Made by a program: the position numbers and the translations under genes. Below, in pieces: positions 34,464-43,966 of a DNA stretch of 64,000 nucleotides. This stretch comes from DATBSK01 sp964501785 (GTDB lineage Bacteria; Actinomycetota; Acidimicrobiia; IMCC26256; PALSA-555). The notes under the pieces are model-generated. The model had not been told where the DNA came from, made no database searches, and saw only the letters and a program-made list of their open reading frames with translations. The stretch's first letter is position 1, and every line of letters starts with the position of its first letter. Where the stretch lies: positions 142,260-206,259 of the forward strand of contig CAZCUD010000007.1 of NCBI GenBank assembly GCA_964501785.1, written 5' to 3'.

Positions 34464-35571
34464 AACCGTCGTCGTGCTGCAGCGCTCGCACCTGCCGGAC
34501 CCGGTCCTCCAGCGTCTCGGGGTCGTCGGCGACGATCGTCACGTGACCGACCTTGCGCCCCGTGCGAGGTGACTTGGCGTAGTCGTGGAGGTGGGCGCCC
34601 GGCACGGCGACCACCTCGGACGCCTCTGGCAGTCGACCGATGCAGTTCACCATCGCGGACACGCCGTGCAGGCCGACCTCGCCGAGCGGCCAGCCGAGCA
34701 CGGCGCGCAGGTGTTGCTCGAACTGGCTCGTCGCCGCACCCTCGATGGTCCAGTGGCCGGAGTTGTGCACTCGCGGCGCCATCTCGTTGGCGAGCAGGCG
34801 TCCTTCGTGCTCGAACAGCTCCACGGCGAGCACGCCCACGTAGTCGAGGTGGTCGAGCAGCCGCGCCGCGATCGACTCGCCCGCTCGTTGGAGCTCGGGC
34901 GTGAGGCCGGGGGCCGGACCCCGGCTGGTGCGGAGGATCCCACCGGCGTGCTCGTTCGCGACCAGGGGATAGCACGCAGTGGTGCCGTCGGTCGCGCGAG
35001 CCGCGAGCACGGAGAGCTCGCGCGTGAAGGGAACGAGCGACTCGGCGACGAGGGGCACGGCGCCGAGCGCGGGCCACACGTCTCGTGCCTCGTCGGGCTC
35101 GCGCACGACGGCCTGGCCCTTGCCGTCGTAGCCGCCCCGGCGGGTCTTGACCACTGCGGGGAGCCCGACCGCTTCGAGCGCGGGGCCGACGCCTTCGGAT
35201 CGATCGATCGCGGCGAAGCGCGGGACCTCGATGCCGAGCTGCTCGAACGTCTGCTTCTCGGTGACGCGGTCCTGCGCGACCTCCAGCGCCAGCGGATGGG
35301 GTCGTACCACGACCGCGTCGGCGACGAAGCGAGCGCCGTCGGCGGGCACCCCCTCCCACTCGTACGTCACCACGTCGGCACCGGCCGACACCTCGGCGAG
35401 CGCACCCCGGTCGCCGAGCTCGCCGACGACGAGTGGCCCGAAGGCCCGCGCGGTGGCCTCGCTCGACGGGTCGAGGAACCTCACGTCGACGCCGAGGTCG
35501 ACCGCGGCCATGCCGAGCATGCGGCCGAGCTGGCCACCGCCGAGCACTGCCACCAGCGGGCGATCGGTCAT
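34462..35571 (-). CDS. purK: 5-(carboxyamino)imidazole ribonucleotide synthase
   Basis: The 369-aa ATP-grasp enzyme starts with PLVAVLGGGQLGRMLGMAA. It has DVVTYEWEGVP, the ATP-binding VKTRRGGYDGKGQAVV loop, VAESLVPFTRELSVLAAR, LLDHLDYVGVLAVELFEHEGRLLANEMAPRVHNSGHWTIEGA and the HDYAKSPRTGRKVGHV tail. These are the standard PurK blocks. It makes N5-CAIR from AIR, bicarbonate and ATP in purine biosynthesis. No purE lies next to it. Confidence 0.95.
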   Translation of the reverse strand: MTDRPLVAVLGGGQLGRMLGMAAVDLGVDVRFLDPSSEATARAFGPLVVGELGDRGALAEVSAGADVVTYEWEGVPADGARFVADAVVVRPHPLALEVAQDRVTEKQTFEQLGIEVPRFAAIDRSEGVGPALEAVGLPAVVKTRRGGYDGKGQAVVREPDEARDVWPALGAVPLVAESLVPFTRELSVLAARATDGTTACYPLVANEHAGGILRTSRGPAPGLTPELQRAGESIAARLLDHLDYVGVLAVELFEHEGRLLANEMAPRVHNSGHWTIEGAATSQFEQHLRAVLGWPLGEVGLHGVSAMVNCIGRLPEASEVVAVPGAHLHDYAKSPRTGRKVGHVTIVADDPETLEDRVRQVRALQHDDG

Positions 35572-35657
35572 GGGCGTGCTCGCACGGCTGAGCAGCGGTC
35601 GGCGGTGATGTCGGGCACGAGGTCTCCAGGACGGATTCGCGGGTTCGAAGGAGTATC

Positions 35658-35673
35658 CTGTCGCTCGCGACAG
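35658..35673. promoter_or_regulatory. Inverted repeat in the purK-gltB intergenic region
   Basis: CTGTCG-CTCG-CGACAG is a perfect 6-bp palindrome with a 4-base centre. It lies in the 212-bp divergent region, 110 bp upstream of the gltB start. It could be an operator or a small RNA stem. Three TTCGAG words at 35736, 35750 and 35763 follow it. Function unknown. Confidence 0.35.
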
Positions 35674-35783
35674 CGTCGTCGCCCCAGCTGCACCGAGCCG
35701 CATCGCACGTTCCGTGCGCACCCGGCGGCCGTGCGTTCGAGACCCGATCTTCGAGCCCGTCCTTCGAGACTTGGGAGACCGAG

Positions 35784-38700
35784 TTGTCGCTGCCCGCATC
35801 TTCTCCTTCGCCGTCCGAACCGGCCGGCTGGCGCGCGCCGAGGGAGCGTCTCGAGCTCGACGGGTGCGGCATCGGCTTCGTCGCCGACGAGCAGGGCCGG
35901 ACGAGCCGGGACATCGTCGACCTGGCGCTCGGTGGGCTGGCGTGCGTGCGCCACCGGGCCGCGGTCGCGGCGGACGGCCTCTCCGGCGACGGCGCAGGGG
36001 TGCTGCTCCCGCTCCCGGCGCGCTTCGTGGCGCGCATCGGAGCCGAGCTGGGCACGACGGCACCGGCCGAGCGCCTGGGAGTCGTCTTCGCGTACCTCGA
36101 CCGGAACGACGAGCGCGCTCGGACGACCGCCCAGGACGCGGTCGCGGCCGCGTGCGCGACGGAGGGCCTGGAGCTGGTCGGTTGGCGCGACGTGCCGATC
36201 GACGAGAGCCAGATCGGATCCGCAGCCCGCGCCGACCTCCCCGCGATGGTGCAGGCACTGATCGCGCGTCCCGAAGACCTCGGCGTCGACGACGCCGAGC
36301 GCGCGGCGCTGCGGGCGCGGCGACGAGCCGAGCGCACATGTCGTGAAGCCGGTGTGCGTCACTACTTCGCGAGCTGGTCGTTCTCGACGATCACCTACAA
36401 GGCGCTCGTGATCAGCGACCGGTTGACCGCATTCTTCCCCGACCTCGCCGGCGACGACATGGAAGCAGCCTTCGCCATCTTCCACAGCCGCTTCTCGACC
36501 AACACCGCTCCCGCGTGGGAGCGCGCGCAGCCGTTCCGCTACCTGTGCCACAACGGCGAGATCAACACGATCCAGGGCAACGAGCGTCGGATGATCGCTC
36601 GTGGCCTGCTCGGCACCGAGGGCGTCGGGCTCGGACCCGACGCGCTCTTCCGACCCGTGCTCGAGCCGAGCGACTCCGACTCGGGCAAGCTCGACGCCGC
36701 CTACGAGCTGCTCCTGCGTGGGGGGCGCGACGCACGTCATGTCGCCGCGATGATGGTGCCCGAGGCCTGGGAGGGCGTGCGCGACCTCGATCCCGACGTC
36801 CGCGACTTCTACCGCTACCACGCCTCGCTGTCCGAGCCGTGGGACGGTCCGGCCGGGCTCATCTTCACCGATGGGCGTCGCGTCGGCGCAACGCTCGACC
36901 GCAACGGGCTGCGCCCGATGCGCTGGCAGCGGTCGGCCGACGGCATCGTGGTCTGCTGCTCGGAAGCGGGCGCGGTCTCGCTCGCAGGCCGGGGCGAGAT
37001 CATCCGCGGTCGGCTCGGTCCCGGTGAGATGCTCTGCGTCGATCCCGATGCCCCGGAGCCCCGGCTCCGGGGGCTCCAGCGCGACGCGGTCGTCAAGCGC
37101 TGGCTCGCCGACCGCGCCCCCTATGGCGACTGGGCACGTGACGGTCTGCTGCCGTTCGAGCCGGGTCATGCCATCGGCATGCCGCCGACCTCCGACGAGC
37201 TCGTCGCGGAGCAGGTCGCGTTCGGCTGCAACCGCGAAGAGATCGCCATGGTGCTGAAGCCCATGGCCACCGATGCCAAGGAGCCGACGTTCTCCATGGG
37301 CGACGACACGCCGTTCGCGGCCGTCGCCACCACGCCGCGCCCGGTGTTCGGCTTCCTGAAGCAGCGCTTCGCCCAGGTCAGCAACCCGCCGATCGACCAC
37401 CTCCGCGAGCGGCTGGTCATGTCGTTGCGCACCTGCCTGGGACGACGCCGACCGCTGCTGTCGGAGGAGGCTTCGGCCGCCCAGCTGCTCGAGCTGCCGA
37501 CGTTCTTCCTCTACCCCGATGCGGTGTCGCTCCTGCTCGACGAAGAGCAGCGGGTCTTCCCGGCGACCGCGCTCGACGCGACGTTCGCGGTCGCCGACGG
37601 CCCCGCGGGGCTCGCGGCGGGGGTCGAAGCGCTCGTTGCCGAGGCGCTCTCGGCGGTCGACGGCGGCGCCTCGATCCTGGTCGTCAGCGACGCGGCGATC
37701 AGCCCCGAGCGTGCCCCGATCCCGTCGTTGCTCGCGTTGGGCGCGGTGCACCATGCCCTGGTCGCGGCGCGGGTGCGTCAGGAAGCATCGATCGTCGTCG
37801 ACTCCGGTGACGCCCGCGACACGCACTCGATCGCATGCCTCCTGGGCTACGGGGCGGACGCGATCTGCCCACGGGTCGCGCTGCGCACCGTCGCGGCGAT
37901 GGCCGACGACGACCAGCTCGGGGAGATCCACTCGGCCGAGGCGCAGGCGAAGCTCCAGGCCGCGATCGAGGACGGGGTGCTGAAGATCCTCTCGAAGATG
38001 GGGATCTCGACGGTGGACGGGTATCGCAGCGCGCAGATCTTCGAGGCGCTCGGCCTCGGCGACGAGATCATCGACGCGTGCCTGCGCGGCACGCCATCGG
38101 TCGTCGGCGGCATCGGGTTCGCGGCGATCGGAGCCGACGTGCTCGCGCGTCACGAGGTGGCCTTCTCGGAGGAGCCCGCGCTCGACGAGCCGGGCTTCAT
38201 CCGCTTCCGCAAGCGCGGCGGCGAGCACCATGCCAACAACCCCGAGATCATCAACCTGCTGCAGGGCTCGATCGGGCTCGTCGTCGAGGACGCCGACGGC
38301 AACGGGTCCTCGCCGAAGCGCGGGGCGCGCAAGGGCGAGGCCGACGGCCGGTTCGCGAGCCTCGAGGTCGCTCCTGCCGAGGACCAGGGCCAGGTCATCT
38401 TCTTCGAGGGTGATCGGGCGGAGCCGGTACCGCCTGCCGACCCGACTGACGTGCGTGCCGCGCACCTGCTCCAGGCCGCGATCGCCGAGCAGCGCACCGA
38501 GCTGTACGAGCGGTTCCGCGACCTCGTCGAGAGCCGTCCGATCACCGAGCTGCACGACCTCCTCGAGCTCGCGCCCGCTGGCAGCCCGATCCCCCTCGAC
38601 GAGGTCGAGCCGGTCGATGCGATCACCCGCCGCTTCTCCACCGGAGCGATGTCGCACGGCGCGCTCTCGGCCGAGGCACACGAGACGCTCGCGATCGCGA

Positions 38701-40502
38701 TGAACATGGTCGGCGGTCGCAGCAACTGCGGTGAAGGAGGCGAGGACCCGGCGCGCTTCCGCACCCGGGGCACGGCTCGCGACCGCAACTCGCGCATCAA
38801 GCAGATCGCGTCGGGTCGCTTCGGTGTCACGCCCGAGTACTGCGCCTACGCCGACGAGCTCAACATCAAGATGGCCCAGGGCTCGAAGCCGGGCGAAGGC
38901 GGGCAGCTGCCGGGCCACAAGGTGAGCGGGGAGATCGCGCGCCTTCGCTTCACCCAGCCCGGCGTCGGGCTCATCTCCCCGCCGCCGCACCACGACATCT
39001 ACTCGATCGAAGACCTCGCGCAGCTGATCTACGACCTGAAGCAGGTCAACCCCAACGCCGAGGTCTCCGTGAAGCTGGTCGCCGAGGACAACGTCGGCAC
39101 GATCGCGGCCGGCGTCGCGAAGGCGCTGGCCGAGGTCGTGCAGGTCTCGGGTGCCAACGGTGGCACCGGCGCCTCGCCCCTGTCGTCGATCAAGAACGCC
39201 GGGATGCCCTGGGAGCTCGGGCTGGCAGACACGCAGTTCACGCTGATCGAGAACGGGTTGCGTGACCGCGTGCGAGTGCGCGTCGACGGAGGCTTCAAGA
39301 CCGGGCGAGACATCATGATCGCCGCGCTGCTCGGCGCCGACGAGTACTCGTTCGGGACCGCGGCGATGCTCGCCGAGGGATGCATCATGGTCCGCGCCTG
39401 TCACCGCGACACCTGCCCCACCGGGATCGCGACCCAACGCCCGGGCCTGCGCGCCAAGTTCACCGGCACCCCCGAAGGTGTGGCGACGTACATGTGCTAC
39501 ATCGCACAGGAGGTGCGCGAGCTCCTCGCGTCGCTCGGGCTGCGCACCCTCGACGACGCCATCGGGCGCGTCGAGCTCCTGCGCCAGAAGGTGACCGGTG
39601 ACGCGCGCGCCGACGCGCTCGACCTCGCCCCGCTCCTGCGCGCGCCGGTCGACGTCGACGCGCCGAGGCGGTTCGCTGCCCACCTGCCGGTGCAGCGACC
39701 CCGCTCGGACCTCGACGCTCGGCTCCTGCTGGACGCGTTCTCGACGGTCTGGGAGGGCGGCGAGGCGACGCTCGACTACGAGATCGGCAACGCCGACCGG
39801 ACCGTCGGCGCTTCGCTCGGCGGCGCGATCGGGCTCGAGTTCGGGCAGCTGTTCCCGCCGGGGTCGGTCACGGCGCGCTTCAGGGGCGTCGCGGGCCAGA
39901 GCTTCGGTGCCTTCCTCGCCGACGGGGTCACCCTCGAGCTCGAGGGTGAGGCCCAGGACTACGTCGGCAAGGGCATGGGTGGCGGCCGGATCGTCGTTCG
40001 GCCACCGGCCGACGACGCCGGCGACCCCGTGCTCGCGGGCAACACGGTGCTCTACGGGTCGACCGGCGGTCAGCTGTTCGTCGCCGGGCGGGTCGGCGAG
40101 CGGTTCTGCGTCCGCAACAGCGGTGCCACCGCGGTCGTCGAGGGTGCCGGCGACCACGCGTGCGAGTACATGACCGGAGGCACGGTCGTCATCCTCGGCG
40201 AGTTCGGCTACAACCTCGGCGCCGGCATGACGGGCGGCCAGGCCTACGTCTACGACCCGCAGCACCTGCTGGTGACGCGTCTCAACCGCCAGCTCGTCGA
40301 CGCGGCCCTGCTCGACGACGAGCAAGCCGAGGAGCTGCGGTTCCTCGTCGAGTGCCATCGCGAGCTCAGCGGCTCGTCGCTCGCGACGGCGATGCTCGAC
40401 GACTGGGATGCGGCGCTGCCCGCCTTCTGGCGTGTCGCGCCCGTGAGCGAGGTGGCGCGGATCGAACGGGTCAACGAAGGGGTGCTCGGCACCGCCCGCT
40501 GA
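35784..40502 (+). CDS. gltB: Glutamate synthase, large subunit
   Basis: The 1572-aa protein has a class II glutaminase domain with the nucleophile at Cys28 (DGCGIGFVADEQG), so a 27-residue propeptide would be removed. Next are the central domain and the FMN domain (FSTGAMSHGALSAEAHETLA, MAQGSKPGEGGQLPG, GGTGASPLSSIKNAG). The 3Fe-4S cysteines lie in CIMVRACHRDTCPTG, and a C-terminal GXGXG beta-helix ends the chain. It moves the glutamine amide onto 2-oxoglutarate. TTG 35784, preceded by GGGAGACCGAG, is the only start that keeps Cys28. No gltD follows. Confidence 0.95.
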   Translation: MSLPASSPSPSEPAGWRAPRERLELDGCGIGFVADEQGRTSRDIVDLALGGLACVRHRAAVAADGLSGDGAGVLLPLPARFVARIGAELGTTAPAERLGVVFAYLDRNDERARTTAQDAVAAACATEGLELVGWRDVPIDESQIGSAARADLPAMVQALIARPEDLGVDDAERAALRARRRAERTCREAGVRHYFASWSFSTITYKALVISDRLTAFFPDLAGDDMEAAFAIFHSRFSTNTAPAWERAQPFRYLCHNGEINTIQGNERRMIARGLLGTEGVGLGPDALFRPVLEPSDSDSGKLDAAYELLLRGGRDARHVAAMMVPEAWEGVRDLDPDVRDFYRYHASLSEPWDGPAGLIFTDGRRVGATLDRNGLRPMRWQRSADGIVVCCSEAGAVSLAGRGEIIRGRLGPGEMLCVDPDAPEPRLRGLQRDAVVKRWLADRAPYGDWARDGLLPFEPGHAIGMPPTSDELVAEQVAFGCNREEIAMVLKPMATDAKEPTFSMGDDTPFAAVATTPRPVFGFLKQRFAQVSNPPIDHLRERLVMSLRTCLGRRRPLLSEEASAAQLLELPTFFLYPDAVSLLLDEEQRVFPATALDATFAVADGPAGLAAGVEALVAEALSAVDGGASILVVSDAAISPERAPIPSLLALGAVHHALVAARVRQEASIVVDSGDARDTHSIACLLGYGADAICPRVALRTVAAMADDDQLGEIHSAEAQAKLQAAIEDGVLKILSKMGISTVDGYRSAQIFEALGLGDEIIDACLRGTPSVVGGIGFAAIGADVLARHEVAFSEEPALDEPGFIRFRKRGGEHHANNPEIINLLQGSIGLVVEDADGNGSSPKRGARKGEADGRFASLEVAPAEDQGQVIFFEGDRAEPVPPADPTDVRAAHLLQAAIAEQRTELYERFRDLVESRPITELHDLLELAPAGSPIPLDEVEPVDAITRRFSTGAMSHGALSAEAHETLAIAMNMVGGRSNCGEGGEDPARFRTRGTARDRNSRIKQIASGRFGVTPEYCAYADELNIKMAQGSKPGEGGQLPGHKVSGEIARLRFTQPGVGLISPPPHHDIYSIEDLAQLIYDLKQVNPNAEVSVKLVAEDNVGTIAAGVAKALAEVVQVSGANGGTGASPLSSIKNAGMPWELGLADTQFTLIENGLRDRVRVRVDGGFKTGRDIMIAALLGADEYSFGTAAMLAEGCIMVRACHRDTCPTGIATQRPGLRAKFTGTPEGVATYMCYIAQEVRELLASLGLRTLDDAIGRVELLRQKVTGDARADALDLAPLLRAPVDVDAPRRFAAHLPVQRPRSDLDARLLLDAFSTVWEGGEATLDYEIGNADRTVGASLGGAIGLEFGQLFPPGSVTARFRGVAGQSFGAFLADGVTLELEGEAQDYVGKGMGGGRIVVRPPADDAGDPVLAGNTVLYGSTGGQLFVAGRVGERFCVRNSGATAVVEGAGDHACEYMTGGTVVILGEFGYNLGAGMTGGQAYVYDPQHLLVTRLNRQLVDAALLDDEQAEELRFLVECHRELSGSSLATAMLDDWDAALPAFWRVAPVSEVARIERVNEGVLGTAR

Positions 40503-40529
40503 TCGAGTGCCCGACCGGCCGCGGCCGCG

Positions 40530-41090
40530 TCAGGTCCCGACGATCAGCACGGGTCTGCTCTCGTAGCCGAGCGCTCCCGCGACCATCCGCTGGAAGAAGC
40601 CCGACCGTTCGTCGTCGTAGGCACGCGCGGCGCGGTTGTAGGCCCGGACGGCCGCAGGGTCGACGATGGCCTGATCGAAGGCGGTCGAGGCCGCCTGGAT
40701 CGCCGGGTCCTGGTTGAGCCGCGCCGACGCCGCGATGTTCGCCTTCACCCGACGCGCCTGCGCCTCGAGTGCGTTGACGGCGGACACCTCGGCCCCGGGA
40801 TCGGTGTGCTGGGGTCCCCGCACCGCGTACTCGTCCCATCGTTCGAGCTCGGCGCGGAGATCGCTCGTGAACGCGCGATCCGCCGCCGCCGAGGCCTCGA
40901 GCGCGGTCGCGACGCCTTCGAGCGCGTCGTAGCGAGCGATCAGCGAGGGGCGCAGGGGGGTCCACCGCGCGTCGACGCGGTCGCGGCTGTCCTCCAGGCC
41001 CGGGCGGACGAGGAAGAACGCAGCCGCGACCGCCGCGACGACGAGCGCGACGACCAGCAGCAGGATCCAGCGGAGGCGTCGCATCGGCAC
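40530..41090 (-). CDS. LemA-like membrane protein
   Basis: The 186-aa protein has one N-terminal membrane helix (WILLLVVALVVAAVAAAFFLV) followed by long amphipathic helices. The segments RVDARWTPLRPSLIARYDALEGV and VRAYNRAARAYDDERSGFFQRMVAGALGYESRPVL follow the LemA pattern, including the YN...Y motif and the final GYE/F-x-RP region. LemA proteins are membrane-anchored helical bundles of unclear role. The match is partial, so the family call is moderate. Confidence 0.65.
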   Translation of the reverse strand: MPMRRLRWILLLVVALVVAAVAAAFFLVRPGLEDSRDRVDARWTPLRPSLIARYDALEGVATALEASAAADRAFTSDLRAELERWDEYAVRGPQHTDPGAEVSAVNALEAQARRVKANIAASARLNQDPAIQAASTAFDQAIVDPAAVRAYNRAARAYDDERSGFFQRMVAGALGYESRPVLIVGT

Positions 41091-41227
41091 CGGCGACGCT
41101 AGCGGTGACGTGGTGAGAAGTGGCTGACCCGCGGGGAGCGCCGGGCAGGTCGTTGCGGCCCTGCCCGGTCCCGGCGATGATGTCGGCGCCGGCCTCGGAG
41201 CCGGAGGGTGATCTCGGGGGGGATCGG

Positions 41228-41563
41228 ATGAGCGCGCTCTCGACGCGGCAGTTCTGGCTGGGCCTGGTCCTGGCGATCGCAGGCGTGTGGGTCGCGCTCG
41301 CGGGCGCGATGTGGATCTGGGGCGGCATGTCGACAGTGGTCGGCGACATGAGCAGCGCCTGCGAGCGCGTCACGCTGAAGTACTTCGGTCCCGGCACCGA
41401 CGCGGGCCAGGAGTGCTTCGCGCAGGCCGACCAGTCGCCGTTGGGGATGTCCGGCGCGCTCGCCGGGTTCCTGATGATCCTCATCGGGATCGCGATCATG
41501 GTCGCGGCCTTCTGGGTGCTCGTGAAGGCGAGCGAGATCTACGCGTCGCGACATCTCGCGTAG
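41228..41563 (+). CDS. Small two-helix membrane protein
   Basis: The 111-aa protein has two membrane helices (FWLGLVLAIAGVWVALAGAMWIW and GALAGFLMILIGIAIMVAAFWVLV) joined by a loop with two cysteines (SSACERV, QECFAQ) that may form a disulfide outside. ATG 41228 follows a run of Gs (GGGGGGGAT). Function not recognised. Confidence 0.6.
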   Translation: MSALSTRQFWLGLVLAIAGVWVALAGAMWIWGGMSTVVGDMSSACERVTLKYFGPGTDAGQECFAQADQSPLGMSGALAGFLMILIGIAIMVAAFWVLVKASEIYASRHLA

Positions 41564-41590
41564 CCATCGGCATCACCGCTCACCGCCCCG

Positions 41591-41797
41591 GTGGTCGGGG
41601 GAGGTGTGCGAGCTCACCGGGTCGCGATCGTCCTGGGCACCCTCGCCGTCGTCTCGATCGCCGGCTGGTGGGCCGGCGCGCATCGATCCGATGTCCGCCC
41701 TCGAGCCCGCGTCGTCGAGGTGCTCGACGGGGACACGGTCGTCGTCGCGCTCGCGGGCGGCGCGCGTGACACGGTGCGGCTGCTCGGCGTCGACACA
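41591..41797 (+). pseudogene. Thermonuclease (SNase-like) gene cut off by an integrated element
   Basis: About 69 codons remain: a membrane anchor (VAIVLGTLAVVSIAGWWAGAH) and the opening of the thermonuclease barrel (RARVVEVLDGDTVVVALAGGARDTVRLLGVDT). In SNase-like proteins the segment after RLxGVDTP continues with catalytic Arg and Glu residues; here it changes abruptly to an unrelated tail that stops at 41899. A serine recombinase gene starts at 41865. The break near 41792-41797 is therefore a probable attachment junction. The start codon (GTG 41591 or 41606) is uncertain, and the missing 3' part was not recognised in this window. Confidence 0.7.
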
Positions 41798-41864
41798 TCG
41801 AGTCCTTCCCAACATCACCCATGGCACTTGGTGGTGTCCTGGTCACCGACAGGGGAGCAGGACC

Positions 41865-43265
41865 ATGCGTTGGGGCATCTACCTTCGGATCAGCCTTGAT
41901 CGAGAGGGGAAGCGAGCCGGCGTCGAGCGTCAGCGGGCCGACGCGCTGGGAATCATCGAACGCGAGGACCCCACGGCCGAAGTAGTTGAGTTCGAGGACA
42001 ACGATGTGTCCGCATGGTCGGGCATCGCACGTCCTGGCTATGAGCAGTTGTTGGCAGCGGTCGCCGCCGGCGAGCTCGACAAGATCGCGGCGTACCACTC
42101 GGATCGCCTCTGGCGGTCCGTTGCCGATCAGCAGGCGTTCCTGATGGTCGCACGGGAAGGCGGGCTCAAGGAAGTCATCACCGTCAGCCAGCGCTTCGAT
42201 CCAGCTGACGCTGATGACGAGTTCTCCTCAACGATCCTGGTCGCCGTTGCGCAGAAAGAATCGGCGAATACGTCTCGGCGCATGAAGCGCGCGCAAGCGG
42301 CGAAGGCAGAGCGCGGTGAGTTCCACGGTGGTCCGCGCGCTTTCGGTCATTCGACGGATCGGAGCACTCTTGAGGAGGACGAGGCGGAACTGATCCGCGA
42401 CGCCGCAGGTAGGGTGCTTCGCGGTGAGTCGATGAGGTCGGTCGTGATCGACTGGAACAGACGGGGGATCAGGTCCGCGCGAGGCGTCCCGTGGCGGGTC
42501 GATTCGATGCGCGACCTACTGCGTCAACCTCGATTGGCAGGTCTTCGCGAGCATCACGGTGACCTTCACGAAGCGACATGGCCTCCGATCCTCGATCGAG
42601 AAACCTGGCGGCGTTTGGTCTTGATGTTCGAAGCACGACAGCGTGGTCCCAACGGTTCGACGCGCTCGGCTCGCAAGAATCTCTTGAGCGGAATGCTTCG
42701 CTGTCACAAGTGTGGGCAGTCCCTCGTCGGGACTGGCGACCGCTATCGATGCCAGGCTCCGGGATCGGGCGGGTGCGCGGGCGCTACCGTGCGGATCTTG
42801 CATGCGGATGCAGCGGTGCGAGATCAAGTCATCGACTATCTGGACTCACCGCAGTTCGCGAAGGCATTGACTCGTGCCCAGCAGATCGCGGCGAAGGCGG
42901 ATGCCGGAATCAGCAAGGCGCTGGACCAGTTGACGAAGGATCGAGCCCAACTGCGCGAGTTGGGCGACGCGTTTGCCGACGGCACGTTGCCTAGAAGCGA
43001 GTACAAGCGGCTGACCGAGCGGGTGCGGCGGCGTCTCTCCGAGAACGAGTCCGTCGTATCCAGATTCGATGCAGCCGCCGTTGCCCCAGGCTTGGGGTTC
43101 TTTGGCGATGAGGGAGCGAAGCTGCGCAGCGCTTGGGACGCGATGGTGTTGCAGGAGCGGCGCGACGTCTTGCATGCTCTCGTGGAGCGCATCGTGGTCT
43201 TGCCGGCTAGACCACCGCTGAATCGATTCAAGGCTGATCGCCTTGAGATTCACTGGCGCTTCTGA
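41865..43265 (+). CDS. Large serine recombinase (site-specific integrase)
   Basis: The 466-aa protein has an N-terminal resolvase domain (WGIYLRISLDREGKRAGVERQ, catalytic Ser near residue 10; ARPGYEQLLAAVAAGELDKIAAYHSDRLWR). A recombinase domain follows (HGGPRAFGHSTDRSTLEEDEA). Next is a zinc ribbon (LSGMLRCHKCGQSLV...YRCQ) and a coiled-coil-like C-terminus (ALDQLTKDRAQLRELGDAFADG). This is the domain order of phiC31/Bxb1-type integrases that join attP and attB. ATG 41865 follows GGGGAGCAGG. Its position right at the split thermonuclease gene says it inserted this element. Confidence 0.92.
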   Translation: MRWGIYLRISLDREGKRAGVERQRADALGIIEREDPTAEVVEFEDNDVSAWSGIARPGYEQLLAAVAAGELDKIAAYHSDRLWRSVADQQAFLMVAREGGLKEVITVSQRFDPADADDEFSSTILVAVAQKESANTSRRMKRAQAAKAERGEFHGGPRAFGHSTDRSTLEEDEAELIRDAAGRVLRGESMRSVVIDWNRRGIRSARGVPWRVDSMRDLLRQPRLAGLREHHGDLHEATWPPILDRETWRRLVLMFEARQRGPNGSTRSARKNLLSGMLRCHKCGQSLVGTGDRYRCQAPGSGGCAGATVRILHADAAVRDQVIDYLDSPQFAKALTRAQQIAAKADAGISKALDQLTKDRAQLRELGDAFADGTLPRSEYKRLTERVRRRLSENESVVSRFDAAAVAPGLGFFGDEGAKLRSAWDAMVLQERRDVLHALVERIVVLPARPPLNRFKADRLEIHWRF

Positions 43266-43561
43266 CGCTTCAGCGCACGAGCGAAGATTCCAGCGACCAG
43301 ATCGAAGGCAGCCGCTCTTGCTTGGCTATCTCGGACGTGCTCGTTCGCTTGCGGTGCTGTCGAGTTGTCGACGAAGGCTACGAGAGGATCCTGCTTGGTT
43401 GCGGCACTCACGGCCCTGTGGTCGATGCGCAGCCTTGGGCCCGTTCGGCGCTCGTCGCGGATGCGGGAAGACTTAGCGCTCGTCTGTCCGGACATCCAGC
43501 CTCCGTATGCGAGAAGTACCGCCGTCGCCGAATGCTTCGACGACATCGACACAACGCGCAT
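43250..43561 (-). CDS. Hypothetical small basic protein
   Basis: A 103-residue frame with balanced, non-repetitive composition ends in a likely helical tail (AAAFDLVAGIFARALKRQKRQ). It overlaps the recombinase stop by 16 bp in convergent orientation. It could be a real accessory gene of the element, but there is no recognisable domain and the start (ATG 43561 or 43546) is unsupported by a clear ribosome-binding site. Confidence 0.35.
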   Translation of the reverse strand: MRVVSMSSKHSATAVLLAYGGWMSGQTSAKSSRIRDERRTGPRLRIDHRAVSAATKQDPLVAFVDNSTAPQANEHVRDSQARAAAFDLVAGIFARALKRQKRQ

Positions 43562-43966
43562 GGAGGCCCGCGAAACCCACGCGCGACCTGGAGACGTCGC
43601 TCACCCGCAAGCCTCGCTACGCTGCGGCACCGAACGGCTCCACCGGAATCGTGCGCGAACGCGATCCCTACGGTCTGGCGACCATGCGCACGCAACTCAG
43701 GAGCCATCGGACTGTCGAGGCGGATCCCGGTAGGGATCGAGAAGGGACGGCCGCGCTTGCACATCGTCCCGCGGCCTGCCATCGGTGACGGGGCGCAAGG
43801 GTGACGGTTTAGGAAGACAACCCGAGTCGTCCAGCCAGACCACACACGTCCGGCGGGTGTTGTTCCGTAAGGACTCTACGTCCGATGCGTCCAGCCAGTG
43901 ACACGGCGCGCGCTGGAGAGGTAGGGCTGGCGGTAGGGATGCCTCGCGCTCAGTGGCGACGGCGCC
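43562..43966. other. Gene-poor stretch with an 11-bp direct repeat
   Basis: I see no convincing gene here. CGTCCAGCCAG occurs at 43828-43838 and again at 43888-43898, exactly 60 bp apart, in the same orientation. The repeat may be a protein-binding site or the remnant of a duplication. Confidence 0.35.

Noticed and set aside
35568..40358. Antisense open frame of 1596 codons opposite gltB
   Set aside because: The plus strand encodes an unmistakable glutamate synthase; the antisense product is Arg/Asp/His-rich with no domain.
40502..40530. GGCCGCGGCC palindrome as a terminator
   Set aside because: It is a self-complementary GC run without a loop; such words are common in this DNA.
43322..43845. 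Overlapping frames on both strands after the recombinase
   Set aside because: Their composition is Arg/Pro/His-rich and no ribosome-binding site or domain is visible; only the 43250-43561 frame was kept, at low confidence.
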